DNA of 64,000 nt, from assembly GCF_006517275.1 (NCBI RefSeq), contig NZ_CP041191.1, positions 4,211,001-4,275,000 of the forward strand, written 5' to 3'. The notes below the pieces were generated by a model. It did not search any database. It was given only the letters and a program-made list of their open reading frames with translations, and was not told the origin of the DNA. This document shows positions 56,746 through 64,000 of this stretch, piece after piece; positions within the stretch are counted from its first letter, which is position 1, and every line of letters starts with the position of its first letter. The stretch comes from Labrenzia sp. PHM005. Lineage in GTDB: Bacteria > Pseudomonadota > Alphaproteobacteria > Rhizobiales > Stappiaceae. Both the position numbers and the translations under genes were made by a program.

Positions 56746-58089
56746 TTATTTGAGTTTTTCAATCCGAATCATCTGGGGCTGTTCTGCAACAACACCCTTC
56801 GACATGATCGCATCAAGCGCTTCCTTGATGGCGATCTCGGTTGTTTCGTAAGTGATCAGAATGACTGGTTGCGGTGAATCACCACCGGTCTTGTCATCTT
56901 CAGTGCCCGCAGCCGGATGCCGCTTCTGGACAATCGATTCCAGCGAAATTCCGGCGTCGCCCATGCGGCTTGCGATTTCGGCAAAAGCTCCCGGACGGTC
57001 ATAAACCGACAAACGGATGTAGTAACCGCCTTCATGCAACCGCATACGGGCCCGTTCATAGGGCTGCAATTCAGCAGCTGGCATGCCCAGAACCGGAGTT
57101 TTGTCGCCACGGGCGATGTCTGTGATATCAGCAACCACGGACGAGGCGGTCGCATTGCCGCCGGCGCCCGGGCCAACGAGAACGATTTCGCCGACGTAAT
57201 CGCCATCGACTGCTACCGCATTCAAGACGCCATCGATCCGGGCAATCGCCGATGTTTTCGGCACCATGGTCGGATGTACGCGTTGTTCAATGCCAGTATC
57301 GGTGCGGTGCGCCACACCCAGAAGCTTGATCCGAAAACCGAGTTCGTCAGCGGCCTGAATATCCGCCGTGGTGATGGAGGTAATCCCCTCCATGAAAATA
57401 TTGTCGCTGGCGATTTCCGTGCCAAAGGCAAGGCTCGTCAGAATGGCCAGCTTGTGCGCCGTATCATTACCTTCAATATCGAAGGTGGGATCAGCCTCCG
57501 CATACCCAAGGCGTTGAGCGTCGGCCAAACACGCCTCAAAGCTCAAGCCCTCGGCCTCCATCCGGGTGAGGATGTAGTTACAGGTGCCGTTGAGGATGCC
57601 GTAAACACGGCTGACATCGTTCCCGGCCAGGGACTCGCGCATGGTCTTGACGATCGGAATACCGCCAGCCACAGCTGCTTCATAGTTCAGGCAGGCGCCG
57701 TTTTCTTCGGCAAGGCGCGCAAGATCAACGCCGTGTTTGGCAAGAAGCGCCTTATTTGCAGTGACGACATCAATACCGCGGCTGAGCGCAGCCCGCACAC
57801 TGTCTTCTGCTGTGCCGCTATCTCCGCCGATCAGTTCGACAAATACGTCAAGATCGGCTTTTTCCGCCATTTCGACCGGATCGGTGTACCAAGCATAGCT
57901 GCTGGTATCAAAGCCGCGATCTTTGGTTTTGTCTCGGGCACTGACGGCAATTACATCAATCCCCCGGCCAGTTTTTGATGCAATCTGTGCTGCATGCTTA
58001 TTCTGGCCTGCATGTTTGTTGAGAAGTTGCACCACGGAGGCACCGACCGTTCCAAGGCCAGCAACGCCGATTTTCAATGCGTCTGCCAT
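56746..58089 (-). CDS. hom: homoserine dehydrogenase
   Basis: Reduces aspartate semialdehyde to homoserine for threonine and methionine synthesis. It has 447 residues. The NAD(P) site GVAGLGTVGASVVQLL is at the start, with ANKALLAKHG, YEAAVAGGIPIVKTMRE and GILNGTCNYILT in the catalytic domain (Lys in YAEADPTFDIEGNDTAHKL). A C-terminal ACT domain (about 355-447, YIRLSVYDRPGAFAEIA) suggests feedback control by threonine. It lies 22 bases after the aminotransferase gene. Confidence 0.96.
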   Translation of the reverse strand: MADALKIGVAGLGTVGASVVQLLNKHAGQNKHAAQIASKTGRGIDVIAVSARDKTKDRGFDTSSYAWYTDPVEMAEKADLDVFVELIGGDSGTAEDSVRAALSRGIDVVTANKALLAKHGVDLARLAEENGACLNYEAAVAGGIPIVKTMRESLAGNDVSRVYGILNGTCNYILTRMEAEGLSFEACLADAQRLGYAEADPTFDIEGNDTAHKLAILTSLAFGTEIASDNIFMEGITSITTADIQAADELGFRIKLLGVAHRTDTGIEQRVHPTMVPKTSAIARIDGVLNAVAVDGDYVGEIVLVGPGAGGNATASSVVADITDIARGDKTPVLGMPAAELQPYERARMRLHEGGYYIRLSVYDRPGAFAEIASRMGDAGISLESIVQKRHPAAGTEDDKTGGDSPQPVILITYETTEIAIKEALDAIMSKGVVAEQPQMIRIEKLK

Positions 58090-58111
58090 TCGGGGATTAA
58101 TCCAATTCTAT

Positions 58112-59329
58112 TCAGCTAGATGTCTCGAGCGGGATGACGTTGTGCAGCTTTTGGTCCGCAGTTTCAAGGAACCGGCGAACATTTCTTGCAGCCTGCCGCA
58201 GGCGTTGCTCGTTTTCCACCAGCCCGATGCGGACGAAACCGTCTCCGTATTCGCCAAAACCAATACCCGGTGCAACCGCAACATCAGCGCGTTCAAGCAG
58301 CAGTTTGGAGAACTCAAGGCTGCCAAGAGACCTGAACTTATCCGGGATCGGAGCCCAGCAGAACATGCTGGCTTCCGGCGCAGGTATGTCCCATCCGGCC
58401 CTGCCGAAACTCTCCACCACCACATCGCGTCTTTTCTTGTAGATCTCGCGGGTTTCGCGGATGCAGTCTTCAGGCCCGTTCAAGGCCGCGGTTGCCGCTA
58501 CCTGGATCGGTGTAAACGCGCCATAATCGAGATAGGATTTCACCCGGCCAAGCGCACCGACGAGGCGCTCGTTGCCAACCGCAAACCCCATGCGCCACCC
58601 TGGCATGGAAAATGTCTTGGAAAGCGAATTGAATTCCACGGTCACATCCATTGCGCCCGGCACCTGGAGCACGGACGGCGGCGGCGTTTCGCCGAAATAG
58701 ATTTCCGAATAGGCGAGATCGGACAGGATGAAGATGTTGTGTTTGCGCGCAAAAGCAACAACATCCTTATAGAAATCAAGGTCCGCACAATAGGCCGTCG
58801 GGTTTGCCGGATAACACAGGATTATCGCAATCGGCTTGGGTACGGAGTGGATGACCGCCTTTTCCAGAGCCTCAAAGAACCCAGCGTTTGGTTCGGCGGG
58901 AATATTGCGGATCGAAGCCCCGGCCATCAGAAAGCCGAAGGTGTGGATCGGATAACTTGGGTTCGGACTCAAAATCACATCACCGGGCGCAGAAATCGCT
59001 TGTGCCATATTGGCAAAGCCTTCCTTGGAGCCGAGGGTCGCAATTACCTGGGTATCGGGATCAAGCTTCACTCCGAACCGGCGCTCATAATAGGCGGCCT
59101 GAGCCTTGCGCAGCCCCTGGATACCCTTCGAAGCGGAATACCGATGGCTGCGGGGGTCCTGCACCACTTCTGTCAGCTTATCGACGATGTGTTTGGGGGT
59201 CGGCAAATCCGGGTTGCCCATACCAAGGTCAATTATATCCGCACCCGCCGCGCGCGCTTTTGCTTTCAAGCGGTTGACCTGTTCAAAAACATACGGCGGC
59301 AGCCGTTTGATTTTGTGGAATTCCTCCAT
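58112..59329 (-). CDS. alanine-synthesising class I/II aminotransferase (AlaC-like)
   Basis: A PLP-dependent aminotransferase, 405 residues from ATG 59329 (MEEFHKIKRLPPYVFEQVN) with AAGGA eight bases upstream. The family is that of AlaC and LL-diaminopimelate aminotransferase-like enzymes: DLGMGNPDLPTPKHIV, NPSYPIHTFGFLMAGA, LCYPANPTAYCADLDF, LSDLAYSEIYF and the PLP-binding Lys in FNSLSKTFSMPGWRMGFA. It precedes hom, which is typical of this class of bacteria. Substrate assignment is by family resemblance; a role in transamination of pyruvate or aspartate-family compounds is likely. Confidence 0.9.
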   Translation of the reverse strand: MEEFHKIKRLPPYVFEQVNRLKAKARAAGADIIDLGMGNPDLPTPKHIVDKLTEVVQDPRSHRYSASKGIQGLRKAQAAYYERRFGVKLDPDTQVIATLGSKEGFANMAQAISAPGDVILSPNPSYPIHTFGFLMAGASIRNIPAEPNAGFFEALEKAVIHSVPKPIAIILCYPANPTAYCADLDFYKDVVAFARKHNIFILSDLAYSEIYFGETPPPSVLQVPGAMDVTVEFNSLSKTFSMPGWRMGFAVGNERLVGALGRVKSYLDYGAFTPIQVAATAALNGPEDCIRETREIYKKRRDVVVESFGRAGWDIPAPEASMFCWAPIPDKFRSLGSLEFSKLLLERADVAVAPGIGFGEYGDGFVRIGLVENEQRLRQAARNVRRFLETADQKLHNVIPLETSS

Positions 59330-59559
59330 GGGTGCGGATCCTTGCGGCTTGGTATTTTGGAACACGATTTTGCCGGAGAGGCGGTCTCGCGCGCCCTTTT
59401 AACAGGCCTTTTTCATTTTCGCACCCATCTTTCATAGGCAAGCCAACTAATTGTGCATTTCACCAAGTTCCAAAATTTCGGTGTCTTTGCGTAACCCAAC
59501 CGCAATCGGCAATACCAGTTCAACAAACACCCCAAAATGAGATTTTGACTGACCTCCGC

Positions 59560-60786
59560 TTAGGCCAAACCGGAATGTAATTGCATGAAGTTTTGTTGAT
59601 CATTTTTTTCCGGGAGCTTGTCCGCAGGCAAGGCAATGATAACCGTTTGTCCACGCCCTCTGTTTTTCGCTTCGTAAGTCGCCTTGTCCGCAACTTCGAG
59701 GGCTTCATCAATACCGCGCTTGACCGGCACATAGCTGATACCGGCACTCAGGCTGACTTGGGCATCCCCATTGGTGGCCTGCAAACATGCATCGGCAAAA
59801 CGTTGTTTTATCTGCACAACCAGGTGCTTAGCCTGTTTGGGTCCTATGCCTTGACACAAAATAGCAAATTCATCGCCTCCAAGGCGCCCTGCAACGGTAT
59901 TGACCAGCTGCGTGTCCCGGCAGACGGATCCGAACATACGTAATACGCAGTCCCCCATAGCATGACCAAACGTATCGTTGATGAGTTTAAAATCATCGAT
60001 GTCAAAGCGGATAACGGTCAAAAAGTCCGCGCCTGTGAGCCGCCGTTTCAGTGCCTCTGCATGTTCGAAAATGGCACGGCGATTTGGCAAGCCCGTTAGA
60101 CTGTCCAAGTAAGCTTTCGTTTTAAACTGCAGAAGCGATCTTTCGATTGGCATGGACAGCGACGTGAACATACACAAGACCATGGACACCAAAATGACAA
60201 GCAAAGCGATGGTCACCACATAGCCTTTGATGGCTTCAAGAAATTCATTGCTGGCTCCTAAGCTCAGACAAATCATCAAACTGAAATGAGCGGTGGCTTC
60301 CAGCCCGGCACTGAACGCATAGATTTTCGGTGTCACCAGCTTTTCGGTATTGCTGCGCAAGCAGATGATCGCAGTCCATAGAATGAACAGGATCATGACA
60401 GATTGATTGTAACTCACGCGGTAACTCAAGGACTGGCGGAATTCCGGGATTTGACACAATCCAAGCCAGACCGCGCCAGCCAGTCCAGCGACCCAAAACA
60501 GCTTTGGTTTTTGAAAAAAAGCAGCGACACCGCTCCTGCGTATGCCAGTGCCAAACAGGATCAGGAAATTCGCCAAGAGTAGCGTTATGGCATCCGGCAG
60601 CGTTCCACGCAAACTGAGCAAACACGTCCCGATCGCGCCGAACAAAAACGCCACTGACCAGAGGCCGACTGACACATTTCCAGCACTGTCGCGGTGTTTC
60701 CAGAAAAAAAACAAAAAGCACAGCACGGCGCTGGCGGTCAGCTCCGCAACAACCAATGAAAACAAGATCGTCTTGGCATCAAGCAT
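59560..60786 (-). CDS. membrane diguanylate cyclase (intact GGDEF)
   Basis: A 408-residue membrane protein. Six or seven hydrophobic helices fill residues 1-210, without a recognised sensor family. The C-terminal GGDEF domain (about 225-390) begins YLDSLTGLPNRRAIFE, has FDIDDFKLINDTFGHAMGD and the active-site RLGGDEFAIL with GGDEF at 303-307. It should make c-di-GMP. The start is ATG 60786 with GGGGG five bases upstream; a GTG at 60798 is also in frame. Its neighbour at 60905-62140 has the same architecture, so the pair looks like a tandem duplication. Confidence 0.9.
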   Translation of the reverse strand: MLDAKTILFSLVVAELTASAVLCFLFFFWKHRDSAGNVSVGLWSVAFLFGAIGTCLLSLRGTLPDAITLLLANFLILFGTGIRRSGVAAFFQKPKLFWVAGLAGAVWLGLCQIPEFRQSLSYRVSYNQSVMILFILWTAIICLRSNTEKLVTPKIYAFSAGLEATAHFSLMICLSLGASNEFLEAIKGYVVTIALLVILVSMVLCMFTSLSMPIERSLLQFKTKAYLDSLTGLPNRRAIFEHAEALKRRLTGADFLTVIRFDIDDFKLINDTFGHAMGDCVLRMFGSVCRDTQLVNTVAGRLGGDEFAILCQGIGPKQAKHLVVQIKQRFADACLQATNGDAQVSLSAGISYVPVKRGIDEALEVADKATYEAKNRGRGQTVIIALPADKLPEKNDQQNFMQLHSGLA

Positions 60787-60904
60787 CTGTGCCCCCACCT
60801 ACCGGGAACTACTAATGGGTAATTCATCTTAGTATTTCGCCTTCTAGTCGAGAAAAAAGTTTTTGAGTTATCCAAGGTTGTTTTTAGGTAATAATCGCAA
60901 TGAC

Positions 60905-62140
60905 TTAAGCTGCAGTTCGCTTGGTTATGGGCTTTGACGCGCTGCCGAATGCCAGGGTGCGGCCCTTGCCCTTGATCGCGTCTGTGACAATTATTTGGCC
61001 GCGTCCCAGCTTTTTCGCCTTCTGAAGTGCCCGAGCAGCTGTTTCCACACCACGTTCCGGCGGCATGCCGGCTCCAAAAACCGCGAGCCCAGCCCCTGCA
61101 GAGACTATAAGTTTGCCCCCGGTCGCCTCTTCACATTCAACACCAAACCGCCGGCAGACCCGTTGCGCAACCACCAGGCTGCCTTGCGCATCGAACCCTG
61201 GAAGAAAGATGACAAATTCTTCGCCATCTAACCGTCCGGCAAATGCGTTTTTGCCAATCGCTTCGCGCACGACGCGTCCAAACAACTGAAGAACCGCGTC
61301 CCCCATGGCATGACCGAAGCTGTCGTTGACCGATTTGAGCTGATCAATGTCAAAAAGGATCAGGCCATATCCCTTGGATTGCCCCCCGTCTTTCGAAAGC
61401 CATTTGTGACATGTGTTCCAGAATGCCCGCCGGTTGGGTAAACCGGTCAACGGGTCCTGATAGGCTTGTTCCTTATAGCGCAGGACCAGGATTTCAATGA
61501 CCATGCCCACAGGCAAAACTATGGTCATCACCAAGGCCAACATGATCCAGACCAAATAGATGGCTGTTGCCGGATCGGCAAACATTTCAAGCGCATCCGT
61601 ATTTCCGGCAAGGTTGTTGTAGGTCCAATACCAAAGATATCCGGATGCTTCTAAGGCCGAAGTGACACCTAACAACGTCACCGAATAAAGCCGGTCCCGA
61701 TTCTGGAAGAATGCCATCCAGACGATCCAAATACAGAGCGTAATTAAACAGGGCTGGATAAAATTGATCCGCGCAATGAAGCTTTCAAAAAAGGGCGGAT
61801 AACTGCAATACAGTATCCAAAGAATACCTGTTGCTGCAAAAACCCAAAGGTTTTGGGTTCGCCCCAAGATCGACGCCACACCAGCACGTTTCAATCCAAC
61901 CGCCAGTATCAAAAGCAAATTGGAAACACCAATGCTCCAAAAGTCGCTGATTTGACCGCGCATCGCGATCAATCCAATCGAACTGGCACCAAGCAAAAGG
62001 CCTGCAATCCACCAAAGCAAACTGCCTGCTTGAATTTCCCCCCGCTTGGACAAGATCATCCAGAAAAGAACCAGTATGACGGCCCCTGCCATCTGGATCA
62101 CGGAAATTGCGGCAAACAAAGTTGCAGTATCGAGCGTCAT
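60905..62140 (-). CDS. membrane GGDEF-domain protein with DGEEF signature
   Basis: A 411-residue paralogue of the downstream cyclase: the same membrane N-terminus of about 215 residues (both have W/G-rich helices and a GxxRAGVAS/A-type segment near residue 85) and a C-terminal GGDEF domain (YQDPLTGLPNRRAFWN, FDIDQLKSVNDSFGHAMGD). The signature is DGEEF (305-309) rather than GGDEF or GGEEF. The first Gly change may lower or alter activity, but some first-position variants in this family are active, so function is open. It precedes the intact paralogue on the same strand with 118 bases between. Confidence 0.88.
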   Translation of the reverse strand: MTLDTATLFAAISVIQMAGAVILVLFWMILSKRGEIQAGSLLWWIAGLLLGASSIGLIAMRGQISDFWSIGVSNLLLILAVGLKRAGVASILGRTQNLWVFAATGILWILYCSYPPFFESFIARINFIQPCLITLCIWIVWMAFFQNRDRLYSVTLLGVTSALEASGYLWYWTYNNLAGNTDALEMFADPATAIYLVWIMLALVMTIVLPVGMVIEILVLRYKEQAYQDPLTGLPNRRAFWNTCHKWLSKDGGQSKGYGLILFDIDQLKSVNDSFGHAMGDAVLQLFGRVVREAIGKNAFAGRLDGEEFVIFLPGFDAQGSLVVAQRVCRRFGVECEEATGGKLIVSAGAGLAVFGAGMPPERGVETAARALQKAKKLGRGQIIVTDAIKGKGRTLAFGSASKPITKRTAA

Positions 62141-62232
62141 CAAGGTCTCTGCACCGGTCTATTCGGCACGAAAACTGTAAGGAGCAGTTGTAAAAAACTG
62201 ACTAACCATCCGCATAACTATCAGTGTAATTA

Positions 62233-62538
62233 TTATCTTCTTAATCTCAGCTCTTCCGCTGAAGGTGCCGCACGCGATTCAGCTTGGACCGATTCACCGT
62301 CGTTTGCGAGCGATTTCAAATATTCGGCGGTCTCTTTACGCTGCTGATTGTTGATAAGACCTTGGGACTCAATCGTGCCTTTCGGCGGGCCATAACCATC
62401 GGGCGGCTGAACCGTCCCTGATTTTGTCTCTTGCCCCGGGTTCATGGCCTCGAACAACGGTGTACCAGGCCCCACTCCACAGGCGCATAGCGTGGCTGCG
62501 AGAAAAAAACTGGTTGCCAGACTGGCCCATGCGCGCAT
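62233..62538 (-). CDS. small lipoprotein, 101 aa
   Basis: An exported lipoprotein with signal MRAWASLATSFFLAATLCAC, the lipobox LCAC putting the lipidated Cys at about residue 20. The mature part has GVGPGTPLFEAMNPGQE, a Pro/Gly-rich stretch and a helical charged end (RKETAEYLKSLANDGESV). I do not recognise the family. It lies upstream of the two GGDEF genes on the same strand (90 bases) and divergent from phaC. Confidence 0.65.
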   Translation of the reverse strand: MRAWASLATSFFLAATLCACGVGPGTPLFEAMNPGQETKSGTVQPPDGYGPPKGTIESQGLINNQQRKETAEYLKSLANDGESVQAESRAAPSAEELRLRR

Positions 62539-62780
62539 CTTTTGAGGTTCCTCATTTGTTGCTCGCGACCGACTTCCACAGAAGTGTCACACAAGTCCAC
62601 TAGCACATCGTCAAAGTGCGTAAGGGAAAGCAATCGACGGCGCCTGAACGTTGTGCCATAAAGGATTAACCGTTCCCAATACAAGCGCAAATAGAATTAG
62701 ATAACGCTAAGGAACCAACCAAGAAGCTGCCGCCTCCAAATGGCAGCAACAAAGACCGGAAGTCGGAGGAATCCCTGCTT

Positions 62781-64000
62781 ATGGCTGATGACCGCCAGCA
62801 TCCCATGTTGCAATATATCATCAACAATCCGGAAGCATTTGCTCAAAATCTTGCAAAGACACTGGAAAATGCAGGCAAAGCGCTGGCCGCATATTTGGAA
62901 CCGCGCGAACAAGGTAAAATCAAACACGATTCAACGGATGAGTTGACCGGTGTTGTTAAGACCCTGGCTCAGGTGGGCGAATACTGGGTGTCTGATCCGC
63001 AGCGCGCAATTGAAGCGCAAGGCCGATTGTGGACTGGCTATATAGACCTTTGGAACTCGTCCCTAAAACGGATGATGGGTGAACAGTCCGAACCAGCAGT
63101 TACGGCACCGGCAAAAGACAGACGATTCGCCGATCCAGACTGGGACAACAACCAGTACTTCGACTTCGTCAAACAGCTGTATTTGATTACCAGCCAATGG
63201 GCTGAAGAAATGGTTCAAGACGCTGAAGGTCTTGACGAGCACACCCGCCACAAGGCCGAATTTTACGTCACTCAGATTTCAAACGCCCTTTCGCCATCGA
63301 ATTTCCTGCTGACGAACCCGGAGCTGCTGCGCCTGACATTGGAGAGCAATGGCGAAAACCTGGTCAAAGGCATGGAATTTCTGGCCGAGGACCTAAAGTC
63401 GGGCAAGGGTGATCTGAAAATCCGGCAGACGGATCTGACCAAATTCAAACTTGGCGACAATCTCGGCAATACACCGGGCAAAGTCATCGCTCAAAACGAT
63501 GTTTGCCAGGTAATCCAATACTCGCCGACAACGGATAAAGTGCTCAAGCGGCCGCTGATGATCGTGCCGCCGTGGATCAACAAGTTCTACATTCTGGACT
63601 TGAATCAGGAGAAGTCCTTTATCAAATGGGCTGTCGATCAAGGCCACACCGTGTTTGTCATTTCCTGGGTCAATCCGGACGAACGGCAGGCGCAAAAAAG
63701 CTTCGAGCACTATATGAAAGAGGGCATCCTCAACACGCTCGACATCATCAAACGTGCCACACGGCAGGAAGAGGTCAATGCCATCGGCTACTGCGTTGGC
63801 GGCACGCTACTCGGTGTAACATTGGCCTATATGGCGCAAGTCGGAGATGAGCGTATCAAGACCGCGACCTTCTTTACCACGCAAGTCGATTTCACCTATG
63901 CGGGTGATTTGAAGGTCTTTGTTGACGAAGAACAGATTTCTGTTTTGGAAAAAAGGATGGCTGACAATGGCTATCTGGACGGCTCGAAAATGTCGTCTGC
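62781..64000 (+). CDS. phaC: class I poly(3-hydroxyalkanoate) synthase (partial, runs off the window)
   Basis: Polymerises 3-hydroxyacyl-CoA into storage polyester. About 406 codons are visible from ATG 62781 ([20 protein letters not shown]), which is preceded by GGAGGA. Seen: [20 protein letters not shown], the [13 protein letters not shown] segment, [34 protein letters not shown] and the lipase-like box GYCVGGT with the catalytic Cys338. The Asp and His of the triad lie beyond the window. Length to this point and the N-terminal extension match class I enzymes. Upstream 62539-62780 holds its promoter. Confidence 0.95.
   Translation, partial: MADDRQHPMLQYIINNPEAFAQNLAKTLENAGKALAAYLEPREQGKIKHDSTDELTGVVKTLAQVGEYWVSDPQRAIEAQGRLWTGYIDLWNSSLKRMMGEQSEPAVTAPAKDRRFADPDWDNNQYFDFVKQLYLITSQWAEEMVQDAEGLDEHTRHKAEFYVTQISNALSPSNFLLTNPELLRLTLESNGENLVKGMEFLAEDLKSGKGDLKIRQTDLTKFKLGDNLGNTPGKVIAQNDVCQVIQYSPTTDKVLKRPLMIVPPWINKFYILDLNQEKSFIKWAVDQGHTVFVISWVNPDERQAQKSFEHYMKEGILNTLDIIKRATRQEEVNAIGYCVGGTLLGVTLAYMAQVGDERIKTATFFTTQVDFTYAGDLKVFVDEEQISVLEKRMADNGYLDGSKMSS

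Noticed and set aside
57923..59437. 504-codon open frame on the plus strand opposite the aminotransferase gene
   Set aside because: Same antisense effect; the sense strand has every PLP-enzyme motif, and the plus frame has none of its own.

Overview
The window looks like chromosomal DNA of a marine-type alphaproteobacterium of the Hyphomicrobiales, most like the Stappiaceae (Roseibium/Labrenzia/Stappia group). This rests on gene order and protein families: the rhizobial-type flagellar cluster (DUF1217-flgF-fliI facing motA-fliM-fliN-fliG-flhB, with an FtcR/Rem-type regulator), the alaC-hom-glpX-recJ run, trpD-trpC-moaC-moeA, a class I PHA synthase, and sarcosine oxidase beside glutathione-dependent formaldehyde oxidation. 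The genus is inference; no rRNA is present. No prophage, insertion sequence with a transposase, or CRISPR array was seen.

Layout. 1-5.3 kb: tail of a membrane protein, a GNAT acetyltransferase, glmS and glmU (UDP-GlcNAc synthesis), then a SPOR-domain envelope protein. 5.3-8.7 kb: ccdA, an orphan TAXI-type binding protein, a small protein and tRNA-Lys(UUU) with its own terminator. 8.7-13.5 kb: a two-gene RND efflux operon and a small lipoprotein. 13.6-17.5 kb (minus): tpiA, secG, pyrG and a VOC-family protein. 17.7-23.2 kb (plus): a SurA/PpiD-type foldase, trpD, trpC, moaC, moeA. 23.2-24.5 kb: a long non-coding stretch and an exported esterase. 24.5-28.5 kb: a histidine kinase paired with a REC-DUF3369-GGDEF-EAL protein.

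29.0-40.1 kb is the motility region: ftcR, then the divergent flagellar operons. Between them lies a ~268-bp element built of nested inverted repeats (33787-34054), the most unusual structure in the window. Several unrecognised genes sit inside the flagellar operons (31420-32175, 35970-36533, 39216-39662). 40.1-48.1 kb is a one-carbon region: fghA and adhC, with a GNAT gene between them, diverge from soxBDAG. Sarcosine demethylation releases formaldehyde units that the adjacent glutathione pathway can oxidise.

48.2-56.7 kb: a protein with a degenerate plus an intact HD-GYP domain, an EEP-family phosphatase/nuclease, a PiT phosphate transporter, a Nudix hydrolase, a nitrilase-family amidase, a 63-residue membrane protein, recJ and glpX. 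56.7-59.3 kb: hom and an alaC-type aminotransferase. 59.5-62.5 kb: two tandem membrane-bound GGDEF proteins, one with a changed signature, and a small lipoprotein. The window ends inside phaC. Four separate loci concern cyclic-di-GMP, two close to the flagellar genes, which suggests a strong motile/sessile switching theme.
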